A DNA stretch of 6,986 nucleotides from JBCBKZ01 sp039026975 (GTDB lineage Bacteria; Bacteroidota; Bacteroidia; J057): NCBI GenBank assembly GCA_039026975.1, contig JBCCLI010000355.1, positions 1 to 6,986 on the forward strand, written 5' to 3'. A program made the translations under genes and the position numbers. Below are positions 1 through 6,976 of the stretch, one piece after another (the first letter of the stretch is position 1; each line of letters opens with the position of its first letter). Below the pieces are notes generated by a model, which was given only the letters and a program-made list of their open reading frames with translations, did not search any database and was not told where the DNA came from.

Positions 1-1
1 A

Positions 2-1306
2 TGTATGCTATTTGGACTTACTGTTTCAGGTCAAACGCTAGACAGGATAGTAGCAGTTATAGGAGAAGAAATTATCCTGGAATCTGATGTAGATAATCAA
101 TATAACTACCTAACAGGTAATGGCCAGAAGGATGATGGAACTCTCAGATGTGTAGTATTGGAACAGCTAATCGTATCCAAGCTATTACTGAATAAGGCCG
201 AGCAGGACAGTATTATAGTATCCGAAGATGAGGTAATAGGAGAAATAGATAGAAGGATAGAATACATGATGTCTCAGCTAAATAATGATGAGACTGAATT
301 TGAGAATAGATATGGTGCCCCCCTGATTCAGTTTAGAGAAGATCTCAAGCCAGATATAGAAGATGAACTACTCATTAACAGACAAAGGGGTCAGATATTC
401 TCTGAAGCTACTGTTACCCCCAGGGAAGTAGAAAAATTCTATAAATCTATTCCTAAAGACAGCCTTGGGCTATTTCCAGCCGAGGTAGAATACTATCAGC
501 TAGTAATAAATGCGCCCTACTCTGAAGAGAGTGTAGAAGAAACCGTCAACACCTTAGAGGACTTAAGGGATAAGGTTTTGAATGAAAATGCAGATTTTGG
601 CCTGCTGGCACAGCAATATTCTCAGGGTCCTAGTGGTAGAAATGGTGGTATGCTGAACCAGTTTGGACGGGGTGCCATGGTTCCTGAGTTTGAAGCAGTA
701 GCTTATAACATGCGTAAAGGAGAAATTTCCAAGCCTTTTTTAACTGAGTTTGGCTACCACATAGTGAAATTGGAAGACAGGACAGGAGAATTACTGACAG
801 CCAGACACATCCTTATCAAGCCCAGGAACAGCGCAAATGGAGACTCAGTAGCTATTAAGAAACTCAATGATATTAGAGATAATATCATGATAGATTCGCT
901 TACCTTTGAGCAGGCAGCCATTAGGTATTCAGAAGATAGAGGGACCAAGGACTGTGGGGGATGTGTAGTAAATCCGCAGACATTAGAACGTAAAATTCCC
1001 TTAGATGCTTTGGATGCAGAAACATTCTTTTTCATTGATGAGTTGGAAGAAGGAGAAATTTCTAAGCCTAAGGAGTTTTTATCTCCTGATGGTAGGAGAA
1101 TGTTTAGAATATTGTATCTTAAAACGAAGATACCCCCACATCAGCCCGATCTGGCCAATGACTATCAGAAAATTCATGACACTGCTTTACGTTCCAAACA
1201 GGCGGAATCTTTCGATGGCTGGTTAGTTGACGCTAAGAAAAATATATATATTGAGTTGAAACCTACTGAATGCATTAATGCCCTTAAAAACTGGACCGAA
1301 AACTAA
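2..1306 (+). CDS. SurA-like periplasmic peptidyl-prolyl cis-trans isomerase with two parvulin domains (5' end outside window)
   Basis: Likely periplasmic chaperone and prolyl isomerase that helps outer-membrane proteins fold. Residues below count from the ATG at 5. Residues 12-30 (LDRIVAVIGEEIILESDVD) match the conserved start of the SurA N-terminal domain, which runs to about 135. The first parvulin domain spans about 158-258, with GGMLNQFGRGAMVPEFE (214-230) and FGYHIVKLED (249-258). The second spans about 264-375, starting with ARHILIKP (266-273). A C-terminal helical tail follows. The length is close to E. coli SurA. The reading frame is open upstream of the ATG at 5 (codon TGT at 2-4), and that ATG would leave only about nine hydrophobic residues with no basic end as a signal peptide. 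The true start is therefore probably upstream of the window. Oddities are Q165 where active parvulins usually have His in the first domain, and a CGGC motif (317-320) in the second. The stop overlaps the start of the MoxR gene. Confidence 0.92.
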   Translation, partial: CMLFGLTVSGQTLDRIVAVIGEEIILESDVDNQYNYLTGNGQKDDGTLRCVVLEQLIVSKLLLNKAEQDSIIVSEDEVIGEIDRRIEYMMSQLNNDETEFENRYGAPLIQFREDLKPDIEDELLINRQRGQIFSEATVTPREVEKFYKSIPKDSLGLFPAEVEYYQLVINAPYSEESVEETVNTLEDLRDKVLNENADFGLLAQQYSQGPSGRNGGMLNQFGRGAMVPEFEAVAYNMRKGEISKPFLTEFGYHIVKLEDRTGELLTARHILIKPRNSANGDSVAIKKLNDIRDNIMIDSLTFEQAAIRYSEDRGTKDCGGCVVNPQTLERKIPLDALDAETFFFIDELEEGEISKPKEFLSPDGRRMFRILYLKTKIPPHQPDLANDYQKIHDTALRSKQAESFDGWLVDAKKNIYIELKPTECINALKNWTEN

Positions 1307-2289
1307 TGCAGAAATTCAAAACAGAAGTAGAAGCCGCAGACGCACTTGCCCAAAAATACCAGGAACTTAAAGATGAAATCGGGAAGGTCATCATAGGCCA
1401 GGAAGATGTCATTGAGAAGCTTCTGATAGCCTTATTTTGTAAAGGACACACTTTGTTAGTAGGTGTACCAGGCTTAGCTAAAACCCTTCTCATCAGTACC
1501 ATAGCACAAGCACTGGACCTGACATTTAGAAGGATACAATTTACCCCAGACTTAATGCCTTCAGATATTTTAGGTACTGAGATCTTAGAAGTAGATCCCG
1601 AAACTAATCTTAAGCATTTTAAATTTATCAAAGGCCCCGTTTTTGCCAATATTGTGTTGGCTGATGAGATTAACCGTACTCCTCCTAAAACGCAAGCAGC
1701 CTTGCTGGAAGCTATGCAGGAGAAAAAGGTAACTATCTCAGGAGAATCCTATAAACTGGAGCCCCCCTTCTTTGTGCTGGCTACCCAGAACCCCATAGAA
1801 CAGGAAGGAACTTATCCGCTGCCGGAGGCACAGTTAGACCGCTTTATGTTTAACATTACGGTAGACTACCCTTCCATAGAAGAAGAAATAGAAATCGTAA
1901 AAAGCACCACAGCTCCCAACAACACTGAGATTAATACCGTCATCACGCAAGAAGATATTATGTACTTCCAGGAGCTGGTAAGACAGGTGCCTGTAGCTGA
2001 TAATGTAGTAGAGTATGCGGTTAAGCTAGTCAATAAAACCCGCATTAATACGCCTCATGCACCTGAAGAAATCAAGGATTTCATTAACTGGGGGGCGGGC
2101 CCAAGAGCTTCTCAGTATCTCATTCTAGGAGCCAAGGCACTATCTCTGCTTAGGGGAAAATATTCTCCAGATATCATGGAAGTAAATGATGTCGCTAGCT
2201 CTGTACTCAGACACAGAATAGTACCCTCCTTTACAGCAGAAGCTGAAGGAATCACCATAGATGATATTATCGCCAGACTGGTTGGGTAA
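1306..2289 (+). CDS. MoxR-family AAA+ ATPase
   Basis: Cytoplasmic AAA+ ATPase of the MoxR type, a family thought to act as chaperones that activate or assemble other proteins, often with VWA-domain partners. All core motifs are intact: Walker A GVPGLAKT (53-60), Walker B LADEINR (118-124), sensor 1 ATQNP (159-163), the PLPEAQLDRF segment (171-180) and the sensor 2 region GAGPRAS (263-269). The 327-residue length is normal for the family. The ATG at 1306 lies inside TAATG, sharing one base with the isomerase stop, and no Shine-Dalgarno sequence is evident before it. This suggests translation coupled to the upstream gene. The DUF58 and VWA genes that often follow MoxR are absent: a 41-base palindrome and an FAD oxidoreductase come next instead. 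The family call is very secure; the substrate or partner cannot be read from the sequence. Confidence 0.96.
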   Translation: MQKFKTEVEAADALAQKYQELKDEIGKVIIGQEDVIEKLLIALFCKGHTLLVGVPGLAKTLLISTIAQALDLTFRRIQFTPDLMPSDILGTEILEVDPETNLKHFKFIKGPVFANIVLADEINRTPPKTQAALLEAMQEKKVTISGESYKLEPPFFVLATQNPIEQEGTYPLPEAQLDRFMFNITVDYPSIEEEIEIVKSTTAPNNTEINTVITQEDIMYFQELVRQVPVADNVVEYAVKLVNKTRINTPHAPEEIKDFINWGAGPRASQYLILGAKALSLLRGKYSPDIMEVNDVASSVLRHRIVPSFTAEAEGITIDDIIARLVG

Positions 2290-2307
2290 TAGTCATAATG
2301 TCTCATA

Positions 2308-2348
2308 AAACCTATTAGCTCCGGGTTTAACCCGGAGCTAATAGGTTT
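2308..2348. terminator. Perfect 41-base palindrome, probable bidirectional terminator of the isomerase-moxR operon
   Basis: Bases 2308-2327 are the exact reverse complement of 2329-2348 around a single central base at 2328. As RNA this gives an 18-bp stem (2308-2325 with 2331-2348) and a UUUAA loop. It starts 18 bases after the moxR stop, as expected for a transcription end. The T-run is short (TTT within the stem, then ACGC), so it is not a textbook intrinsic terminator. Read on the - strand, the hairpin ends in TTTT, so it may serve either direction. It could instead be a dispersed palindromic repeat, because its core AGCTCCGGGTTTA recurs at 6860-6872. Confidence 0.65.
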
Positions 2349-2423
2349 ACGCTATACCTAATTATTTACCTATGGAAAAAGTGGTAACTAGCCGCCAGAT
2401 TAACCTAAACGCGAATCAATCCG

Positions 2424-3491
2424 ATGCCTAACACTCCTCAAACCTTTCTCATTCTCGGTGGAGGGCTGGCAGGAACCTTTATGGCCACCAGGCTTATCCT
2501 GGCTAATCAAAAAGTTATCTTGGTAGATGATGAGGCCCCTTATGGCGCCTCCAGGGTGGCAGCAGGCTTATTCAACGTCATTACTGGAAGATTTGGCGCC
2601 AAAACCTGGCTGGCAGAAACCCTTCTGGAAGAGTTGTCTACCTTTATGCAACATCCTGAACTAGCTTCAGCCACTAACTGTATTCATCATTCTCTCATTT
2701 ACAGACCTTTTAAGGCTGTGGAGGAGTATAATAAATGGCTGGGAAGAGCTACAGAGGCTACATACCAAGACATAGTAGATTTTCAGGAGTCTCCTTTACG
2801 GCCGGAAAAACTTCATAATGAATTAGGGGGGATCATGATTAAGCCCTGTGGATGGGTAGACACTACCGCCTTATTGAAGGAGTTGAGAAAAATTCTACTG
2901 ACGTATCCAACCCTCACATATGTTAAGTCATCCCTGGCCTATGAACAGATTATACCAGAGGAAGGTAGAGTAAAGATAAAAGGGGAAACGCTTAGCTTTG
3001 ATCAGTGGATATGTTGCGAAGGGTTTAAACTAGGAGAAAATCCATGGTTTCCGGAAATCCCTATTATTCCCAATAAAGGAGAAGTCCTCCTCATTGAAGC
3101 GCCAGAGCTACAGTTACCTTTTGTCCTATCCAGAAAAATCTATCTCATTCCCCTGGGAAAACATAAATATGTGGTAGGAGCTACCTATCAGAATAAGTTT
3201 GAAGATAAAGGGCCTACAGAGTGGGGGAAAGAGGAAATTCGTTGTCACCTAGAGAAAGCAATCAAGGTGCCTTATAAAATAGTAGCCCATTATGCAGGTA
3301 TCAGACCTACTACTCCTAACAGGAGGCCTATCCTTGGTACACACCACACGCATAAACATATTCACGTTCTAGGTGGTTTTGGGACAAAAGGCGTATTATT
3401 CGCTCCATACTGTTCCAGGCTACTAACTGAGAGACTGCTTGGAAATGGCCCAAATATACCTGATGAAATAAAGCTGGAACGATTCTACTGA
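2424..3491 (+). CDS. FAD-dependent oxidoreductase, DAO (D-amino acid oxidase/glycine oxidase-like) family
   Basis: Predicted flavoprotein that oxidises a small amine or amino acid-like substrate; the substrate is not identifiable. The N-terminus has the dinucleotide-binding fold: FLILGGGLAG (8-17) with the GxGxxG-type glycines and VDD (34-36) at the end of the second strand, where an acidic residue binds the ribose. SRVAAGLFNVITGR (43-56) resembles the conserved segment after the FAD loop in DAO proteins. NKGEVLLI (217-224) and GATY (252-255) fit the substrate-domain strands. The C-terminus has the family signature AGIRPTTPNRRPILG (291-305) and GGFGTKGVLFAP (317-328), which closes over FAD. 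There is no signal peptide, so it is probably cytoplasmic. Its 355 residues fit the family. ThiO-like glycine oxidase and the oxidase half of MnmC belong to the same superfamily, but no thiamine gene or MnmC methyltransferase domain is present. The next gene begins about 70 bases downstream with no clear terminator between, so cotranscription is possible. Confidence 0.9.
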   Translation: MPNTPQTFLILGGGLAGTFMATRLILANQKVILVDDEAPYGASRVAAGLFNVITGRFGAKTWLAETLLEELSTFMQHPELASATNCIHHSLIYRPFKAVEEYNKWLGRATEATYQDIVDFQESPLRPEKLHNELGGIMIKPCGWVDTTALLKELRKILLTYPTLTYVKSSLAYEQIIPEEGRVKIKGETLSFDQWICCEGFKLGENPWFPEIPIIPNKGEVLLIEAPELQLPFVLSRKIYLIPLGKHKYVVGATYQNKFEDKGPTEWGKEEIRCHLEKAIKVPYKIVAHYAGIRPTTPNRRPILGTHHTHKHIHVLGGFGTKGVLFAPYCSRLLTERLLGNGPNIPDEIKLERFY

Positions 3492-3561
3492 AAATTCAAT
3501 CGTAGATAGCTATTTTTTGTGTAAATTCTTTTGCTGGAATTTTCCCTTTTCTGATATCAAG

Positions 3562-6500
3562 ATGCCGTATATGCGTTTTACATACCTCTTCACAGCACTA
3601 CTTGGCAGCCTGCTAGTAGTGTCCACATCATATGCCCAACAGTTACCATTCCAGAACTTCTCAGACTGGGGCTATGTGTCTACTGAATATTTTGATGTCT
3701 ACTTTGCGGAAGACCAGGAAGAAGCAGCGGTTGAAGTAGCCAGATATGCAGAGCTCGCTCGCTTTGAGCTGGGGGTTCTATATGATTATAAACCTCAAGA
3801 GAGATACAACCTTATTTACCTTTCCAGTACAGAGGAATTTCTCCATAGTAACTTTGATAAACAGAACTTCACCCAGAATACCTCCTTTGAGCTACCTACC
3901 CGTTCCGTGAGTGTAATAGACCAGGGAGAGAGTAAGGGGCTATATGAGGCTGTTAAGCAATCTGTCTCTGATCTTATCCTGGAAGAATTCTCCTATGGAG
4001 AAAGAGCGGGTGCCACTATCCAAAGCCAACTTCTTCTCCATATTCCTCAGTGGTTCCATGAAGGGCTATCTGCCTATGCAGCTAGTGGGTGGACCTATGA
4101 GGATGAGCTATGGATGAATACCCTTAGTAGATCTGACAATATTCTGGAACTAGCCTTAGAGGGAGATGAAAAGATCAATGAGATTGTCAGGAAATCTATC
4201 TGGTACTTTATTACACATGAATACGGCGACCAGAAAATATCTGAAATCATCTATTTGGTCAATATTTCTCACTCTATAGAAGCAGGGATTATCTCTGTTC
4301 TGGGCATTACCCTAAATACCCTAACAGAAAGGTGGAGAGAATTTATCCTATCACGCTCTACTGCCCAAAGAGGAGGAAGGATAGAGCTGGATGAAATGCC
4401 TGGTGTAAGTTCCATCCCATTAGAGGATAAAATGCGCGTTACCTCCTTTGCCTACAATGATAATGAAGAGAAAATAGCCATGTACGTATCCCAACAGGGA
4501 AAACAGCAACTATTTCTTTATGATGTAGGAACAGAAGAGCTAGAAGCCACGCCCATCCATAGTTCTTACCAAAATCCGCTGAGTGCACGGTATTCTGCCA
4601 GCTATCCCATTGCATGGTCGCCCGCAGGAGATAAGCTGGTAACAGTGGTGTACCGCAGGCAATCTTACCAACTGGTCTACTATAACCTCTTTGATAACCA
4701 GAGTATCATCTTACCTCTAGGTAATGATATTAGGCAGGTTACAGCCCTTTCCTGGTCGCCAGACGGAAGCACCATAGCTATGTCAGCTCTTCATCAAGGA
4801 AGAACAGATATATTTGTAACCAAATCTGAGGACAATAAACTGCGTCCCATCACAGATGATATTTATGATGATGTGGACCCCACCTGGAGTAAGGATAGCA
4901 GGTCCATTTACTTTTCCTCTACCAGACCTGATACTAAGCTCCCTGCTCCACTCATAGATTGGGAACAGCACACAGCTTACTTCGATATATACGCCGTTAC
5001 GGTAGGTGCAAGTGATAATACCCTGGCCCGGATCACCCAAACGCCTCTGGTAAACGAACGTAAGCCCGTACTGGTAGATGCAGGCCAACTGGTGTACGTT
5101 TCTGACGAGTCCGGTATTTTCAACTTTTATGAGGTTAATCCGGCTAATAAAAACTTCCGGGCACTCTCTAACCTGTCTGCAGGCATAGAAGCTTACTCTA
5201 TTTCTGATAACCAGCTGGTAGTGGCCAGCCCTCTTGCAGGAAGAAATAGCCTCTTTATGCTGAACCTTTCTCAGTTAGGGACCTCCACTACGCCCCAACC
5301 TACCCTGCTCAGGCTAGACAAGCTGTCTATGATCCAAAACCAGTTAGCCAAGCGGGAAGCCCGCAAGCAAGCAGCCATCAGAGCGGAAAAGCTAAAAGAG
5401 TTACAAGAAGAGCGGAAAAAGAATCAAGAAATACAGCAAAAGGAAGAAAAGAAGAAAGATACACAGTCTGATAAGCCTGTAAGGTTTTACCTCTTTGATG
5501 AAGATGACGGACCGTATGAAGTGAGAAGACCTGATCCTTTGGCCATAGACAGAAAGGCAAATAATGAAGTAATCAACACTGTCTTTGGAGAAAATACCAG
5601 GCCTGAACTAGGAGAAGTAGAAGTGTCCAAAGCCCTTACGGCCAAGGATGGCTGGCAAACAGATGGAATCCAACTGGGCATTATCTATGATCCTGTAGCA
5701 GGCTATGGCCTGGACTTAGGGATGCGCTTTTCTGATATGCTGGATAACCAGCGCCTCAGCCTGGAAGTAAATCCCTATGTCAAGTTTAGAAACCGAGACA
5801 TAGCCCTACGTTATGAGTGGCTACCGCTACGACCTGATTTCCATATAGAACTTAAGAATCAGGGAAGAAAATATGACCTGGAACCCCTCAACCGTCAAGG
5901 GCTGGATACCTTGAATTTCCAGTTTGAGCATTTCCAGGCCAATGTAGGAATGACCTATCCGCTTACTCGCTACTTATCAGCAGGAGTGGAGTTAGGCTTT
6001 CACCGCATTATGCGTACAGACCTGAAGCTAATACGCCCTAATCTGCTGGATGATGAGGCTGATGTAGCCAGAGCTACTGCCAGAATAAACTTCAACAACG
6101 TCAAAATGCGGGAGAGCTTCGCCTATAGCGGGATAGAAGCTGAACTGGCTATGCATAACTACTATTCCATGACAGAGTCCAGGCTTAGGTTCCAGACGGC
6201 TCAGTTCCATGCAAAACACTATATAGAGCTTTTTGATAAGATTATCCTTGCCACCCAGCTAAGGGTAGGGATCAGTTTTGCAGAGAATAGAAGCACGGAG
6301 CTAGATGAACGCCAGCAGTTCTACCTGGGAGGAATAGAAAACCTTGTCCTTCCCGTTTCCTTTGAAGAAGATAACAATGACAGAATAGAGTTTATAGATG
6401 TGTCTCCCGACCTCTATGACTTTATGTTCCAGCAGTTCCTTACGCCTAACAGAGGATTCGACTTTTTCGCGAGAAATGGTTCCCGCTACGTCATCACGAA

Positions 6501-6837
6501 CTTTGAGATGAGAATCCCGCTGAGCAGGCTACTAAAGCAGCACCTGAACTCCTCAGCCCTCTACAACCTGGAATTTATTCCCTTCTTTGATGTGGGTACA
6601 GTATGGGATCAGGGAAATCCCTTCTCCACTAAGAAGCCTACAGATACCCAGATTGTAGGATCTAATCCGGTGGTAGTACAGCTACAGACCTTGAAGAGTC
6701 CCTTCCTATTTGGATTTGGGACAGGTCTCCGCACTAATTTATCTGTATTCTCAGTAAGGCTTGACCTAGGCTGGGGCGTAGATGATAACACCCTTCAAGC
6801 ACCCTTCTTTACCACTACGCTGGCGAAGAACTTCTAG
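3562..6837 (+). CDS. Large exported protein: peptidase-MA-like domain, PD40/TolB-like propeller, charged linker, C-terminal outer-membrane barrel
   Basis: Resembles the Bacteroidota family often annotated as TolB-like, PD40 or BamA/TamA-family outer-membrane protein; its role is unknown. Residues count from the ATG at 3562. Residues 1-25 form a signal peptide with likely cleavage SYA/QQ. Residues about 34-265 look like a peptidase-MA-like domain, keeping PQWFHEG (162-168), but HExxH is missing near 133-137. PD40 strands follow: WSPAGDKL (352-359), WSPDGSTI (398-405), WSKDSRSIYFSS (442-453). Residues about 588-635 are a Lys/Glu/Gln-rich, probably helical linker. From about 700 to 1091 the pattern fits a beta-barrel, with FYLGG (920-924), PFFDVGTVWD (1007-1016) as in Omp85 barrels, and a terminal Phe as in outer-membrane proteins. 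The frame is open up to a TTG at 3517, but that start adds 15 residues ahead of the signal peptide and is unlikely. The ATG at 3571 (MRFTYL) is an equally plausible start. Confidence 0.85.
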   Translation: MPYMRFTYLFTALLGSLLVVSTSYAQQLPFQNFSDWGYVSTEYFDVYFAEDQEEAAVEVARYAELARFELGVLYDYKPQERYNLIYLSSTEEFLHSNFDKQNFTQNTSFELPTRSVSVIDQGESKGLYEAVKQSVSDLILEEFSYGERAGATIQSQLLLHIPQWFHEGLSAYAASGWTYEDELWMNTLSRSDNILELALEGDEKINEIVRKSIWYFITHEYGDQKISEIIYLVNISHSIEAGIISVLGITLNTLTERWREFILSRSTAQRGGRIELDEMPGVSSIPLEDKMRVTSFAYNDNEEKIAMYVSQQGKQQLFLYDVGTEELEATPIHSSYQNPLSARYSASYPIAWSPAGDKLVTVVYRRQSYQLVYYNLFDNQSIILPLGNDIRQVTALSWSPDGSTIAMSALHQGRTDIFVTKSEDNKLRPITDDIYDDVDPTWSKDSRSIYFSSTRPDTKLPAPLIDWEQHTAYFDIYAVTVGASDNTLARITQTPLVNERKPVLVDAGQLVYVSDESGIFNFYEVNPANKNFRALSNLSAGIEAYSISDNQLVVASPLAGRNSLFMLNLSQLGTSTTPQPTLLRLDKLSMIQNQLAKREARKQAAIRAEKLKELQEERKKNQEIQQKEEKKKDTQSDKPVRFYLFDEDDGPYEVRRPDPLAIDRKANNEVINTVFGENTRPELGEVEVSKALTAKDGWQTDGIQLGIIYDPVAGYGLDLGMRFSDMLDNQRLSLEVNPYVKFRNRDIALRYEWLPLRPDFHIELKNQGRKYDLEPLNRQGLDTLNFQFEHFQANVGMTYPLTRYLSAGVELGFHRIMRTDLKLIRPNLLDDEADVARATARINFNNVKMRESFAYSGIEAELAMHNYYSMTESRLRFQTAQFHAKHYIELFDKIILATQLRVGISFAENRSTELDERQQFYLGGIENLVLPVSFEEDNNDRIEFIDVSPDLYDFMFQQFLTPNRGFDFFARNGSRYVITNFEMRIPLSRLLKQHLNSSALYNLEFIPFFDVGTVWDQGNPFSTKKPTDTQIVGSNPVVVQLQTLKSPFLFGFGTGLRTNLSVFSVRLDLGWGVDDNTLQAPFFTTTLAKNF

Positions 6838-6855
6838 GAGAAACATATATCACGA

Positions 6856-6891
6856 AAAAAGCTCCGGGTTTATACAGACTTGGAGCTTTTT
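6856..6891. terminator. Intrinsic terminator after the barrel-protein gene, probably bidirectional
   Basis: Bases 6856-6865 (AAAAAGCTCC) pair perfectly with 6882-6891 (GGAGCTTTTT), giving a 10-bp stem with an A-run before it and a T-run after it, the usual form of a terminator working in both directions. Inside, GGGTT (6866-6870) can pair with GACTT (6877-6881) using G-U pairs, which lengthens the stem. Outside, CAC (6851-6853) can pair with GTG (6892-6894) past a two-base bulge. It begins 18 bases after the stop codon. The left arm and loop share AGCTCCGGGTTTA with the palindrome at 2308-2348. Confidence 0.85.
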
Positions 6892-6893
6892 GT

Positions 6894-6976
6894 GTAAGGG
6901 CGAATCATTATTCGCCCCAGCCCATAAGTAAGCGTTCAATTCGTCACTTCTGGGGCGAAAGATTTTTCGCCCTTAC
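6894..6976. repeat. REP-pair-like (BIME-like) nested palindromic element
   Basis: An 83-base imperfect palindrome centred at 6935. The outer arms GTAAGGGCGAA (6894-6904) and TTCGCCCTTAC (6966-6976) are exact reverse complements. So are the inner arms TTCGCCCCAG (6911-6920) and CTGGGGCGAA (6950-6959), on the same centre. Each half also folds alone: 6898-6905 with 6910-6917 (loop CATT), and 6953-6960 with 6965-6972 (loop GATT), both with GGGCGAA/TTCGCCC stems. Two small hairpins in inverted orientation, about 35 bases apart, are the layout of paired REP elements, which are usually mobilised by RAYT (IS200-like) transposases. No transposase is visible in the window. The last ten bases (6977-6986) show nothing recognisable. 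Confidence 0.7.

Noticed and set aside
1284..1649. 121-residue open frame on the - strand across the start of moxR
   Set aside because: It lies opposite strongly conserved MoxR coding sequence including Walker A, and its translation has no recognisable domain. It is a shadow frame.
2349..2423. Promoter for the oxidoreductase gene between the palindrome and the start codon
   Set aside because: A promoter is expected here if the palindrome terminates transcription, but I could not find a convincing pair of elements; TAATTATTT only partly fits the -7 consensus.
2424..3491. Specific naming of the oxidoreductase as ThiO or MnmC
   Set aside because: The family motifs are shared across the DAO superfamily. 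There are no thiamine genes nearby and no methyltransferase domain, so only the family-level call is supported.
3501..3530. Possible Bacteroidota-type promoter (-7 TAnnTTTG-like) before the barrel-protein gene
   Set aside because: TATTTTTTG at 3511-3519 has the wrong internal spacing, and no TTG-like -33 element sits at a suitable distance upstream. It could be chance in an A/T-rich gap.
3517..3561. TTG start extending the barrel-protein gene by 15 residues
   Set aside because: The extension would place 15 residues with Cys, Trp and acidic residues before a clear signal peptide. The ATG at 3562 or 3571 gives a normal signal sequence.
4783..5088. 101-residue open frame on the - strand within the barrel-protein gene
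   Set aside because: It is antisense to the PD40 repeats, which give a coherent protein on the + strand, and its own translation has no recognisable domain.
6894..6976. CRISPR repeat or tRNA-like structure at the window end
   Set aside because: The repeats are inverted rather than direct, there is no spacer periodicity, and no cloverleaf or anticodon arm can be drawn. A REP-pair-like element fits better.
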